From DATAQC01 sp051005135 (GTDB lineage: Bacteria > Actinomycetota > Acidimicrobiia > Acidimicrobiales > AC-14): a DNA stretch of 60,224 bases. A program made the translations under genes and the position numbers. The notes under the pieces are model-generated. The model had not been told where the DNA came from. It did no database searches and saw only the letters and a list, made by a program, of their open reading frames with translations. The stretch is from positions 1 to 60,224 of the forward strand of contig JBPCJQ010000095.1 of assembly GCA_051005135.1 (NCBI GenBank), in the 5' to 3' direction. The first letter of the stretch is position 1. Each line of letters opens with the position of its first letter. This document shows, piece by piece, positions 7,664 to 15,440 of the stretch.

Positions 7664-9826
7664 GTGGGGGCGATGAACGACTGGACGCGCTACCGGGTCG
7701 GTCGAATCGCCCGCCTCCTGGCGGTGCTGGCGGTGGCCGACCTCATCCTGGCCGCGGTGCTGCACACGTCGCCGGTGCTCGCCCTGGTGCAGCTCCCCAT
7801 CACCTTGTTCCGCGCCCTGCCCCTTCTGTTCCAGCTCATGTTCGGTGTCTTCTTCGTGATCTTGGAGTTCGGGGCCATGTTCTGGTTCCTCTCCCGAGGA
7901 GGCACAGACGTCTACTTCCCGGACGACATCAAGACCCGATTCTCCGACGTCTGGGGCCAGGACTCCGTGCTCGAGAAGATCAAGGAGAACATCGTCTTCT
8001 TGGAGGACCCCGAGTCAATCGAGGAGAAGGGCGGCTACGTCCCCGGCGGTGTGCTCCTGTGGGGCCCGCCCGGAACCGGCAAGACGCTCATGGCCGAGGC
8101 CGTGGCCGGCGAGACGGGTAGGCCCTATGTGTTCGTCGATCCCGGCGCCTTCCAGAACATGTTCATGGGCGTCGGCATCCTCAAGGTCAAGTCCCTCTTC
8201 CGCAAGGTGCGCAAGCTGGCAGTGCGCTACGGCGGGGTGATCGTGTTCTTCGACGAGGCCGACTCGCTGGGCAACCGGGGCGCCCTCACACCGGGCGGTG
8301 TCTTCGGTGGTGGCCGCATGGCGCCGACGACCGACGGGCAGTGGCACCCCTTCCCGGCATGCAACGGGCTGAGCTGGGTGTCGCCCGACTCGGCCTCGAT
8401 GGTGTTGCGCAGCGTCCTGACTACCGACCTCAGCTCCGGTCCCGAGCCGCCCCGAAGGGTGCGCGATCGAGTGATGCCGATGGGCATGGGGGGCGGCGGA
8501 ATGGGGACCCTGCAGGCGCTGCTCACCGAGCTGTCGGGCATGAAGAAGCCCCGCGGGTTCATGAACCGGGTGGTTCGCCGGATGCTCGGCATGCGCCCCA
8601 AGCCTCCGCCCAAGTACCGCATGCTCGTGATGATGGCCACCAACATGCCCGAGGCCCTCGACGAGGCGTTGCTGCGCCCCGGGCGCATCGACCGCATCTA
8701 CAAGGTGGGCTACCCCTCCAAGCCCGGGCGGGTGCGCACCTACGAGGGCTACCTGTCCAAGGTACGCCACGAGCTGACGCCGGCCGACATCGACAAGCTG
8801 GCCACCATCACGCCCTATGCCACCGGCGCCACCATCAAGGACATGGTGAACGAGGCGCTGATCACCGCCATCCGAGCCGGACGGGAAGCGATCACCTGGG
8901 CCGACGTTCTCAAGGCCAAGCAGCTCAAAGACCTCGGCCCGCCCGAAGACGTCGAGTACATCGAGCGCGAGCGCCACGCGGTGGCCGTGCACGAGGCCTG
9001 CCACGCCGTGACCGCCTACCGCGTCCGCCAGCACATGACCATCGACATCGCCACCATCGAGAAGGGGGGCACCTATCTCGGGATGGTGGCGTCCATCCCC
9101 CCCGAAGACCAGTTCACCCGGTGGCGGTCCGAGTACGAGGCCGACATCATGGTGAGCCTGGCGTCACTGGTCGGCGAGCGCATGTTCTTCGACGGCGACA
9201 ACTCTTCGGGTGTGTCCGGCGACCTCGAGACAGCCACCCAGATAGCCACCATGATGGAGGGCTACTGGGGGATGGGCTCCACGGTGGCCTCTCACGGCGT
9301 GACCCAGAAGGTGGGCATCGGTGGCGGGGGGCGGCCCGGCAAGGGCGACGAGAAGGAGAAGAAGGACCTGCTGGAGAGCAACCTGGGCTCGCGCATCGAA
9401 GACCTGCTGGCCGACATCATGGACCGGGTGGGCACTCTGCTGGCCGAGAACCGTCGGGCCGTGCTGTCGGTTGCCCATGCGCTGGAGACCCATAAGACCG
9501 TCACTGGCGACGACATCCAGGCCATCATCGAAGGCCGCCCGGGCACGCTAATAGACGGCATGCCGTACAGCACCCCAGACTTCGCACGACTGGCAGAGGA
9601 GTACCACGCCCAGGTGGTGGCCGCCCACAAGGACCATCTCAAAGTCGACGTCCCCCTTCCCGTGTTCAACGGTCATCTCGGCCCCTTTCGGCCGACCGTC
9701 GACGACCTGCCCGCCGATCCCGCCACGGTGGAGCTCACCGAGTCCGAGCTGGCCGGGCGGCAGTGGCGCCGCGGAGCGGAGCCCGACGGCGACGGTGACG
9801 GTGACAAGCAGGCATCACCGGGGTAG
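7664..9826 (+). CDS. FtsH/M41-like membrane AAA+ protease (frameshifted upstream)
   Basis: A 720-aa product if it starts at the GTG at 7664. Order of parts: two membrane segments (about residues 15-75), the AAA domain with Walker A GPPGTGKT and Walker B VIVFFDEADS, then a peptidase domain with HEACH (M41 zinc motif) in AVAVHEACHAVTAY and a downstream DLETATQIA ligand region. Predicted to unfold and degrade membrane or cytosolic proteins. An unusually long insert (GGVFGGGRMAPTTDG onward) follows Walker B, so this is a divergent FtsH relative and not the housekeeping enzyme. The 5' part at 7303 probably belongs to it; if the frameshift is real, the enzyme loses its first membrane segment. Confidence 0.85.
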   Translation: MGAMNDWTRYRVGRIARLLAVLAVADLILAAVLHTSPVLALVQLPITLFRALPLLFQLMFGVFFVILEFGAMFWFLSRGGTDVYFPDDIKTRFSDVWGQDSVLEKIKENIVFLEDPESIEEKGGYVPGGVLLWGPPGTGKTLMAEAVAGETGRPYVFVDPGAFQNMFMGVGILKVKSLFRKVRKLAVRYGGVIVFFDEADSLGNRGALTPGGVFGGGRMAPTTDGQWHPFPACNGLSWVSPDSASMVLRSVLTTDLSSGPEPPRRVRDRVMPMGMGGGGMGTLQALLTELSGMKKPRGFMNRVVRRMLGMRPKPPPKYRMLVMMATNMPEALDEALLRPGRIDRIYKVGYPSKPGRVRTYEGYLSKVRHELTPADIDKLATITPYATGATIKDMVNEALITAIRAGREAITWADVLKAKQLKDLGPPEDVEYIERERHAVAVHEACHAVTAYRVRQHMTIDIATIEKGGTYLGMVASIPPEDQFTRWRSEYEADIMVSLASLVGERMFFDGDNSSGVSGDLETATQIATMMEGYWGMGSTVASHGVTQKVGIGGGGRPGKGDEKEKKDLLESNLGSRIEDLLADIMDRVGTLLAENRRAVLSVAHALETHKTVTGDDIQAIIEGRPGTLIDGMPYSTPDFARLAEEYHAQVVAAHKDHLKVDVPLPVFNGHLGPFRPTVDDLPADPATVELTESELAGRQWRRGAEPDGDGDGDKQASPG

Positions 9827-9835
9827 ACCCTGGCG

Positions 9836-10039
9836 ATGACCGACAGCACACCCAGCTCCAACCCGGCCAAGGACCCCGACGACTGGGTCACCGGCGACGA
9901 GCCCATGACTGGCCCCCAGGCGTCCTATCTCGCCACGCTGGCCCAGGAGGCGGGCGAGACGGTGCCCGAGGGCCTCACCAAGGCTGAGGCGTCACGGCGC
10001 ATCGACGAGCTGCAGGAGCGCACCGGCCGGGGCAGCTGA
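9836..10039 (+). CDS. DUF3072 protein
   Basis: A 67-aa protein with the DUF3072 pattern: DPDDWVTGDEPMTGPQASYL followed by LTKAEASRRIDELQ. Function unknown; the family is common in actinobacteria and proteobacteria and often encoded alone. The ATG lies 9 nt after the FtsH-like stop, which suggests cotranscription. The second half looks like a helix-turn-helix of the SAP/Lsr2-C kind, but that is only a resemblance. Confidence 0.8.
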   Translation: MTDSTPSSNPAKDPDDWVTGDEPMTGPQASYLATLAQEAGETVPEGLTKAEASRRIDELQERTGRGS

Positions 10040-10077
10040 CCAGCCGGCTGGCCAGGGGCAGGGCCCAAACCGGCTAC

Positions 10078-10083
10078 TAGCCT
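10078..10083 (+). promoter_or_regulatory. Putative -10 (TAGCCT), leaderless
   Basis: TAGCCT ends 7 nt before the ATG at 10091; no Shine-Dalgarno sequence is visible. Confidence 0.35.
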
Positions 10084-10090
10084 CGGGCCG

Positions 10091-11284
10091 ATGGAAGGCG
10101 CCCTCATCTACGCCTCGCGGATCGTGGGCCGCCCCATCACCGACTCCGACGGCGGTCCGGTCGGCACCGTCGCCGACATCGTGCTGCTCCCCGCGGTGGC
10201 CGACCATACGCCGACGGTGCTGGGCTTCGTAGCCATTATCGAGCGTCGGCGGATCTTCGTGGCCGCCTCCCGGGCTGGCGAGCTGGACACGTCGGGCTTG
10301 CGCCTCACCGGCGGCACGGTCGATCTTCGCCACTTCTCCCTGCGCCCCGGCGAGCTGCTGATGGGCGACCTGCGGGGCAAGCGGGCGGCCGGCGGAGTGG
10401 TCACCGACGTGGGGCTGCGTCCCGTCGCTGGGCGCACGCGGTCGTGGGAGGTGGCCACCGTGGCCGTGGTGCCACCGGGGCCGCTCGGGCGCCTGCGCAG
10501 CACGCGGGTCGTCGACTGGAAGGAGGTGGCCGAGCTGTTCGACACCGGGCCGCTGGCGGGCGAGGCAGCCGCCCTTCGCCAGCTGCACCCAACCGACGTG
10601 GCCCGCCATCTCCAGCCCCTCACCGCCGAACGCCGCCGTCAGCTCATCGCCACCATGGATGACGAGGCCCTGGCCGATCTGCTCGAGGAGCTGCCCGAGC
10701 AGGACCAGGTTGAGATCATGCGGGGCCTGGACCTGGCCCGTTCGGCCGACGTCTTGGAGGAGATGGCGCCCGACGACGCCGCCGACCTGCTCAAAGAGTT
10801 CTCGCCCGAGCGCCAGCGCCGCCTGCTCGAGGCCATGGAGCCCGAGGAGGCCAACCCCCTGCGTCGCCTCCTGTCCTACGACGCTGCCACCGCCGGCGGC
10901 CTCATGACGTCCGAGCCCGTGGTGGTGGGGCCGGAGACCACCGTGGCCGAGACCCTGGCCCGATTGCGCGACCCCGACGTGCCCCCCGCCCTGGCCGGCC
11001 AGGTGTTCGTCTCCCAGCCCCCGACCCAGACCCCCACGGGCACTTACCTGGGATCGGTCGGTTTCCAGCACCTCTTGCGGGAACCCCCGTCGACGCGCGT
11101 GGGTACGTGCATCGACACCGACCCGGTGGTCATCGGGCCCGACCTCGAGGAGCTGGCCGTGGCCAAGCGACTGGCCGAGTACAACCTGCTGGCGGTCGCG
11201 GTGTGCGACGAGCAGGGCCGGCTGCTGGGGGCGGTGAGCGTCGACGACGTTCTCGACCGGACGCTTCCCCGGGGGTGGCGTTGA
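10091..11284 (+). CDS. PRC-barrel, MgtE-N and CBS domain protein without a channel
   Basis: A 397-aa soluble protein. Residues 1-110 look like two PRC-barrel units (SRIVGRPITDSDGGPVG; later TDVGLRPV). Residues 135-260 are the superhelical MgtE N-domain with repeated ELPEQDQVEIM and MAPDDAADLL segments. The rest is a CBS pair ending TAGGLMTSEPVVV to LLGAVSVDDVLD. The transmembrane Mg channel of MgtE is absent and no membrane span is seen, so it is probably a regulatory or sensing relative and not a transporter. The last codons overlap the TTG of the DUF1003 gene by 4 nt, linking the two. Confidence 0.82.
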   Translation: MEGALIYASRIVGRPITDSDGGPVGTVADIVLLPAVADHTPTVLGFVAIIERRRIFVAASRAGELDTSGLRLTGGTVDLRHFSLRPGELLMGDLRGKRAAGGVVTDVGLRPVAGRTRSWEVATVAVVPPGPLGRLRSTRVVDWKEVAELFDTGPLAGEAAALRQLHPTDVARHLQPLTAERRRQLIATMDDEALADLLEELPEQDQVEIMRGLDLARSADVLEEMAPDDAADLLKEFSPERQRRLLEAMEPEEANPLRRLLSYDAATAGGLMTSEPVVVGPETTVAETLARLRDPDVPPALAGQVFVSQPPTQTPTGTYLGSVGFQHLLREPPSTRVGTCIDTDPVVIGPDLEELAVAKRLAEYNLLAVAVCDEQGRLLGAVSVDDVLDRTLPRGWR

Positions 11285-11790
11285 TACGCCGACGCGACGA
11301 CCTGTCGTCGCCCCAAGGGCGGCGAGGGCTGGGCATCCACTACGACCCTGACGCCTTCGGGCGGTTCTCGGAGGCCATCGCTCGCAACCTGGGTACCGCC
11401 AAGTTCCTCGTGATCCAAACGGTCATCGTCATCATATGGATCACAGTCAACGTCGTGGCCGCCACCCTGCGCTTCGACCCCTACCCTTTCATCCTCCTCA
11501 ACCTGGGTTTCTCCACCCAGGCCGCCTACGCCGCACCGTTGATCCTGCTAGCCCAGAACCGCCAGGACCAGCGTGACCGGGCCCAGGCCGAACGCGACCG
11601 GGAGGTAACGGCCCGCACCCAGGCCGACGCCGAATTCCTGGCCCGTGAGATCGCCTCCGTGCGCCTGGCCCTTGCCGGGATGCCCACCGCCGACGACCTC
11701 AGCGAGGTGGCCGAGCGCATCGACGCCGCCGTCGCACGCCTGGCGGCCGGTCAGCCCGCCGGCGACGATCCCACCAACGCTCCGCTATGA
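11281..11790 (+). CDS. DUF1003 membrane protein
   Basis: A 169-aa protein read from a TTG that overlaps the upstream stop. It has two membrane segments (FLVIQTVIVIIWITVNVV and PFILLNLGFSTQAAYAAPLIL) followed by a charged coiled-coil (QNRQDQRDRAQAERDRE), the standard DUF1003 design. Function unknown. In many actinobacteria DUF1003 sits beside this MgtE-N/CBS protein, which hints at a joint role in Mg or other cation handling. Its stop overlaps the stop of the convergent YihY/BrkB gene. Confidence 0.85.
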   Translation: MIRRRDDLSSPQGRRGLGIHYDPDAFGRFSEAIARNLGTAKFLVIQTVIVIIWITVNVVAATLRFDPYPFILLNLGFSTQAAYAAPLILLAQNRQDQRDRAQAERDREVTARTQADAEFLAREIASVRLALAGMPTADDLSEVAERIDAAVARLAAGQPAGDDPTNAPL

Positions 11791-12957
11791 GCCGCCGGTG
11801 ACCGAGCCGTTGGGCTCCGGCGGCTCCGACCGCCCATAGGACAGCCACGCGTCCTGGGTTGACCGTGGGCTCGGGCCCGCCGCCTGCTGGCCCTCCGATG
11901 CCGGGCCGTCGCCAGGTTGGGCACGGGCCGACACGACAACAGAGCTCGGCGCTCGATCCGCGCCGGCGTGCGGTGTCGACGCCTGAGCCTTGTTGTGCCC
12001 ACCCCGAGGGCCTCGACCACCACGGCCCGTGCGCCCGCGCCGTTCGCCCTGGCGTTCGAGCTCGGCGTTGAGCTCGGCCCCGGCCACGACGGCGATAGCC
12101 GACAGGTAGAGCCACAGCAACAGCACGACCACACCGCTCAACGAGCCGTAGTTCTTGTTGTAGTCGCCCAGGCTGGAGACGTAGAACGAGAAGCCCACCG
12201 ACGCCAGCAGCCAGACCACCATGGCCAGGATGCCGCCCGGGCTGACCCAGGAGAACCGGGGCGAGTCCCGGTTGGGGCCGAAGGTGTAGAAGCTGGCGAA
12301 CAGCATCGACAGGGCGGCCAGGCCCAGACCCCAACGCAGCACAGTCCAGACCACCACGAAGGCCGAACCGGTGCCGAGGGGAAGGTGGTTGCCGATGCCG
12401 CTGCCGAGGGGCTTGCCGAAAACGATGAGGGTAGTGGCGACCCCGCCCAGGATGGCGGTGATGGCGATGAGCACCAGGGCCCGCAGCCGGGCTGCCACCA
12501 GCTTGCGCTCTTCGGTGACGTCGTAGGCGACGTCCATTCCTCGCTGCAGGGCGACCATGCCCGCCGAGGCGCTGGACAGGGCTAGGACCAGGCCGATGGC
12601 GGTGGCAATGAGCGAGCTTCCCCCTGAGGCGTTGGCCGCGTTCCCGACCGCGCTGCCCAGAACCTTGGCGGCGTCGCCGGGCAGCGTGGTGGAAATGGCC
12701 TTTTGGATGTCGGCCACCGCCTTGGGCCCGGCGTTCACCAGCCCCAGGATCCCCACCGCGGCAATGACGGCCGGGAACACCGCGAGGAACCAGTAGAAGG
12801 CCATCCCCGCCGACACCAGCGTGGCCTTGTCGGTCTTGAACTCCTTGGCCGCCCGACGGGCGCTCTCCTTCCAGTCGGGGCTGCTCAGCTCGGCGGGCGA
12901 GCGAGGAGGCGAGTCGTCCTTCTGGGGCGGCAATGCAGTCTGGCGGGTCGAGTCCAT
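11785..12957 (-). CDS. YihY/virulence factor BrkB family membrane protein
   Basis: A 390-aa protein with about six membrane segments, starting at ATG 12957 (MDSTRQTALPPQ). Family features are KATLVSAGMAFYWFLAVFPA, GMVALQRGMDVAYDV and NYGSLSGVVVLLLWLYLSAIAVVAGAELNAELE. BrkB proteins were once called RNase BN, but that activity belongs to another gene; their real role is unclear, perhaps transport. The C-terminal 70 residues are a charged, Arg/Gly/Pro-rich tail. An upstream ATG/GTG extension would read through the 26-bp repeats and is unlikely to be translated. Confidence 0.88.
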   Translation of the reverse strand: MDSTRQTALPPQKDDSPPRSPAELSSPDWKESARRAAKEFKTDKATLVSAGMAFYWFLAVFPAVIAAVGILGLVNAGPKAVADIQKAISTTLPGDAAKVLGSAVGNAANASGGSSLIATAIGLVLALSSASAGMVALQRGMDVAYDVTEERKLVAARLRALVLIAITAILGGVATTLIVFGKPLGSGIGNHLPLGTGSAFVVVWTVLRWGLGLAALSMLFASFYTFGPNRDSPRFSWVSPGGILAMVVWLLASVGFSFYVSSLGDYNKNYGSLSGVVVLLLWLYLSAIAVVAGAELNAELERQGERRGRTGRGGRGPRGGHNKAQASTPHAGADRAPSSVVVSARAQPGDGPASEGQQAAGPSPRSTQDAWLSYGRSEPPEPNGSVTGGS

Positions 12958-12999
12958 CGGCGCAGCTCTACCCTCGGAACGAGTGCCGAAACGGCTGTG

Positions 13000-13074
13000 A
13001 CTGCGTTCGGGCCACGCAGGCCGGAACTGCGTTCGGGCCACGCAGGCCGGCACTGCGTTCGGGCCACGCAGGCC
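13000..13074. repeat. 26-bp tandem repeat, 2.9 copies, in a divergent promoter region
   Basis: Copies begin at 13000, 13026 and 13052 and match over 23-25 bp (ACTGCGTTCGGGCCACGCAG core). Each copy holds the inverted repeat TGCGT-7 nt-ACGCA. The array lies between the divergent brkB-like and kinase genes, close to the kinase -10, so it may be a set of operator sites. It could also be a minisatellite. Confidence 0.85.
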
Positions 13075-13100
13075 GCTCCTCGGCGGCTCCGGGCATCTCC

Positions 13101-13106
13101 TAGGCT
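13101..13106 (+). promoter_or_regulatory. Putative -10 (TAGGCT), leaderless, kinase gene
   Basis: TAGGCT ends 8 nt before the GTG at 13115 and 27 bp after the last 26-bp repeat. Confidence 0.4.
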
Positions 13107-13114
13107 GGGCGCTC

Positions 13115-14548
13115 GTGGACGACCGGGTGCTCATCGGGCGTTACCGGATCGTGCGTCATCTGGCCCGGGGCGGAATGGCCGAGGTGTACCTGGCTCATGA
13201 CCAGCTCCTCGACCGGCCCGTGGCCGTCAAGGTGCTGTTCGGCGAGCTGGCCCAGGACGCCTCGTTCGTGGAGCGCTTCCGCCGCGAAGCGCGGGCCGCG
13301 GCGGGGCTCAACCACCACAACATCGTCTCCGTCTACGACTTTGGTGAGGACGAAGGCTCGTACTTCATCGTGATGGAGTACGTCGACGGAAAGACTTTGC
13401 GTGACATCCTCGCCACCGAGGGCCCGCTCACACCTGCTCGGGTGGCCGAGATCGGGGCCGAGGTGGCTGGCGCCCTGGCTGTGGCCCACCGGGCCGGGGT
13501 CATCCACCGCGACGTCAAACCCGGCAACGTCCTCATCTCCGGTGACACCGTGAAGGTGGCCGACTTCGGGATAGCCCGCGCCGGCAACCCCCAGGAGAGC
13601 CTCACCATGACCGGTGCAGTCATGGGCACCGCCACCTACCTGTCGCCCGAGCAGGCCCAGGGCCACGACATCGACCCCCGCAGCGACCTCTACTCCCTTG
13701 GTGTGGTCCTCTACGAGATGGCCGTGGGCCGACCACCGTTCAGCGGCGCCAGCCCGGTGGCCATCGCCTACCAGCATCTCAACGAGCCACCGGTTCCCCC
13801 GTCGGAGCACAATCTCGACGTACCGCCTGCCCTCGACGCCGTGATCCTCGCCGCCATGGCCAAGAAGCCCGGCGACCGCCCCTCCACGGCCGAGGACATG
13901 CGCGACCAACTCCTGGCCGCGGCACGATCCGCGGCAGAGCCCGACGCGACGGTGGCGCTCACTTCGTCGCGAGGCGCGGCGGCTTCCACCGTCGTGATTC
14001 CCACCGCGGGTGGCGCCCAAGCAGCGACCGGTGTGCTGGCCACACCGACTACCGGTCTCGATCGCCCCCCCGGCCCGCCGCCGGATACCTACCGTCGCCG
14101 GCGCGGGGCAGTGCTCGTCGGCATCGCTGCCCTGCTGATCGGCGTTGTGGTGGTGGTGGCCCTGCTGGCCCGCGGGGGTGGGGCGACGGCTGTGGTGCCC
14201 CCGGTGGTCGGCCTGAGCGTCGACGACGCCCGCGCTTCAGTGGGCCGTTCCGGGCTGCAGTCGGCGGTGGAGCAGGCGGCGGACCGTACGGGAGACCCCA
14301 ACCGGGTGGCGGACCAGCGCCCGTCGGCCAGCTCCAAAGTGAAGCGCACCACCACCGTCACCCTGGTGGTTCCAGCCGCCACCACCACGACAAGCCCGCC
14401 GTCCACCACGGCCCGGACGTCGCCGAGAACCACCGCCACGACCGAAGCGCTGTCCACCACCCAGGCTCCGGCCACCACGGCGTCGACCACGGTGACCCGC
14501 ACCACCGTGCCCACCAGCGTCCGCCCGACGACCACGGTCAAGCCCTGA
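13115..14548 (+). CDS. PknB-type Ser/Thr protein kinase with one PASTA domain
   Basis: A 477-aa membrane kinase. Kinase domain at residues 8-270: glycine loop LARGGMAEVY, Lys39 in VAVKVLF, catalytic HRDVKPGN (131-138), DFG (150-152), activation loop with Ser/Thr, and GTATYLSPEQ. A membrane segment follows (AVLVGIAALLIGVVVVVALL, about 330-350), then one PASTA domain (VVPPVVGLSVDDA to TTTVTLVV) and an extracellular Thr/Pro-rich tail of about 60 residues. PknB relatives bind muropeptides and control cell-wall growth; having one PASTA instead of four is a reduced form. The rhodanese gene follows 14 nt downstream. Confidence 0.93.
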   Translation: MDDRVLIGRYRIVRHLARGGMAEVYLAHDQLLDRPVAVKVLFGELAQDASFVERFRREARAAAGLNHHNIVSVYDFGEDEGSYFIVMEYVDGKTLRDILATEGPLTPARVAEIGAEVAGALAVAHRAGVIHRDVKPGNVLISGDTVKVADFGIARAGNPQESLTMTGAVMGTATYLSPEQAQGHDIDPRSDLYSLGVVLYEMAVGRPPFSGASPVAIAYQHLNEPPVPPSEHNLDVPPALDAVILAAMAKKPGDRPSTAEDMRDQLLAAARSAAEPDATVALTSSRGAAASTVVIPTAGGAQAATGVLATPTTGLDRPPGPPPDTYRRRRGAVLVGIAALLIGVVVVVALLARGGGATAVVPPVVGLSVDDARASVGRSGLQSAVEQAADRTGDPNRVADQRPSASSKVKRTTTVTLVVPAATTTTSPPSTTARTSPRTTATTEALSTTQAPATTASTTVTRTTVPTSVRPTTTVKP

Positions 14549-14562
14549 AAGGGAGTTGCCCC

Positions 14563-15423
14563 ATGTTCGAGAGCATCAGCCGGGAACGCGTCCAGGCACT
14601 GGTCGACGAGGGTGCCCAGGTGGTGGAGGTGCTCGAGCGCCGCCAGTACCAGTCGGCTCACCTGCCCGGCGCCGTCCACATCCCGGCCTGGGAGCTGACT
14701 CGCCAACGAGCAGCCGAGCTCGACGCCGACCGGCCGGTGATCGTCTACTGCTTCGACACCCTCTGAGACCTCAGCCCCCGAGCAGCGTGCCTGCTCTGCC
14801 TGTACGGCTTCTCCGAGGTCTACGACTACGTCGACGGCAAGGTCGACTGGATGGCCTACGGCCTGCCCGTCGAAGGTGACGACGGGCCCTTCCTCGGCAG
14901 CTTTGCCCACGGTGTGGCTAGTTGCCCGGCTACGGGCACGGTGGCTGACGCCCGTCGGGTGCTGGAGGGCGGACCTCGCGATTCGGTGGTGGTGGTCGCC
15001 GACGGCCTGGTCGTGGGGGAGTTGAGGGCTGGCGACCTGGACGGGCGGCGCGGCGACCAGGCCGTGCTGGAGGTCCTGCGCCCCGTGCCCTCAACCGTGC
15101 GTCCCAGCGTCACCGTTGCCTCGGTAGCGGAGGCGGGCGGCGGCCGGCGCATGGTGACGACGTCAGACGGCCGCCTGGTGGGAGAGGCGGTCGTGGAAGC
15201 CGACGACCATCAAGGCCACGACCATGCCTCCCATGGTGACCTCGAGGGCTTCGAAGCCGAGCTCACCGCGGTGATGGACGCGGTGGGGGAGCATTTCGGC
15301 GACAAGCAGCCGACCGAGGACGAGCTGCGCGCCTTCCTGCGTGAGCTGCTGGTGGCCGAGGGCCGCACCCCCGACGACGCCGACCGGTTCATGGCCGCCA
15401 TGGGTGGCGATAAAGCCGGCTGA
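14563..15423 (+). CDS. Rhodanese-CBS protein with in-frame UGA (candidate selenoprotein)
   Basis: One frame of 287 codons, broken only by TGA at codon 68 (14764-14766). Residues 1-67 are the first half of a rhodanese domain (AHLPGAVHIPAWEL, then VIVYCFDTL with Cys63). The TGA falls at the sixth position of the active loop, C63-F-D-T-L-U68, and is followed in frame by DLSPRAACLL and VYDYVDGKVDWMAYGLP, the normal second half. From memory, relatives read YC-4 residues-C-DxSPRAA here, so UGA replaces a conserved Cys. After the rhodanese come a CBS-like pair (residues 110-210), a His-rich linker and a helical C-terminus. A Shine-Dalgarno (GGGAG) precedes the ATG. Either selenocysteine is inserted, giving a 286-aa protein, or a Cys codon mutated to a stop. 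Confidence 0.7.
14767..14820 (+). promoter_or_regulatory. SECIS-like hairpin directly after the in-frame UGA
   Basis: An inner stem of 6 bp (GAGCAG 14780-14785 with CTGCTC 14791-14796) carries a 5-nt loop CGTGC with G as its second base. The loop begins 20 nt after the UGA. An outer 6-bp stem pairs GACCTC (14767-14772) with GAGGTC (14815-14820); with A14766 and T14821 it reaches 7 bp. This meets the general rules for bacterial SECIS: loop 16-37 nt from UGA, at least 4 bp of upper stem and G in the first two loop bases. No folding energy was computed. Confidence 0.5.
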
Positions 15424-15440
15424 CCCGAGCCCGGCGTTAC

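Noticed and set aside
7600..7680. Programmed ribosomal frameshift in the FtsH-like gene
   Set aside because: No slippery heptamer or downstream structure is evident; a single-base indel is simpler.
8341..9495. Long overlapping frames within clear genes, for example opposite sir, cysD or inside ftsH
   Set aside because: They are Arg/Ala/Pro/Gly-rich shadows typical of high-GC DNA and match no family.
12958..13134. N-terminal extension of the BrkB-like protein through the 26-bp repeats
   Set aside because: The extension is a low-complexity repeat peptide with no family match and overlaps the kinase promoter and start; ATG 12957 is the better start.
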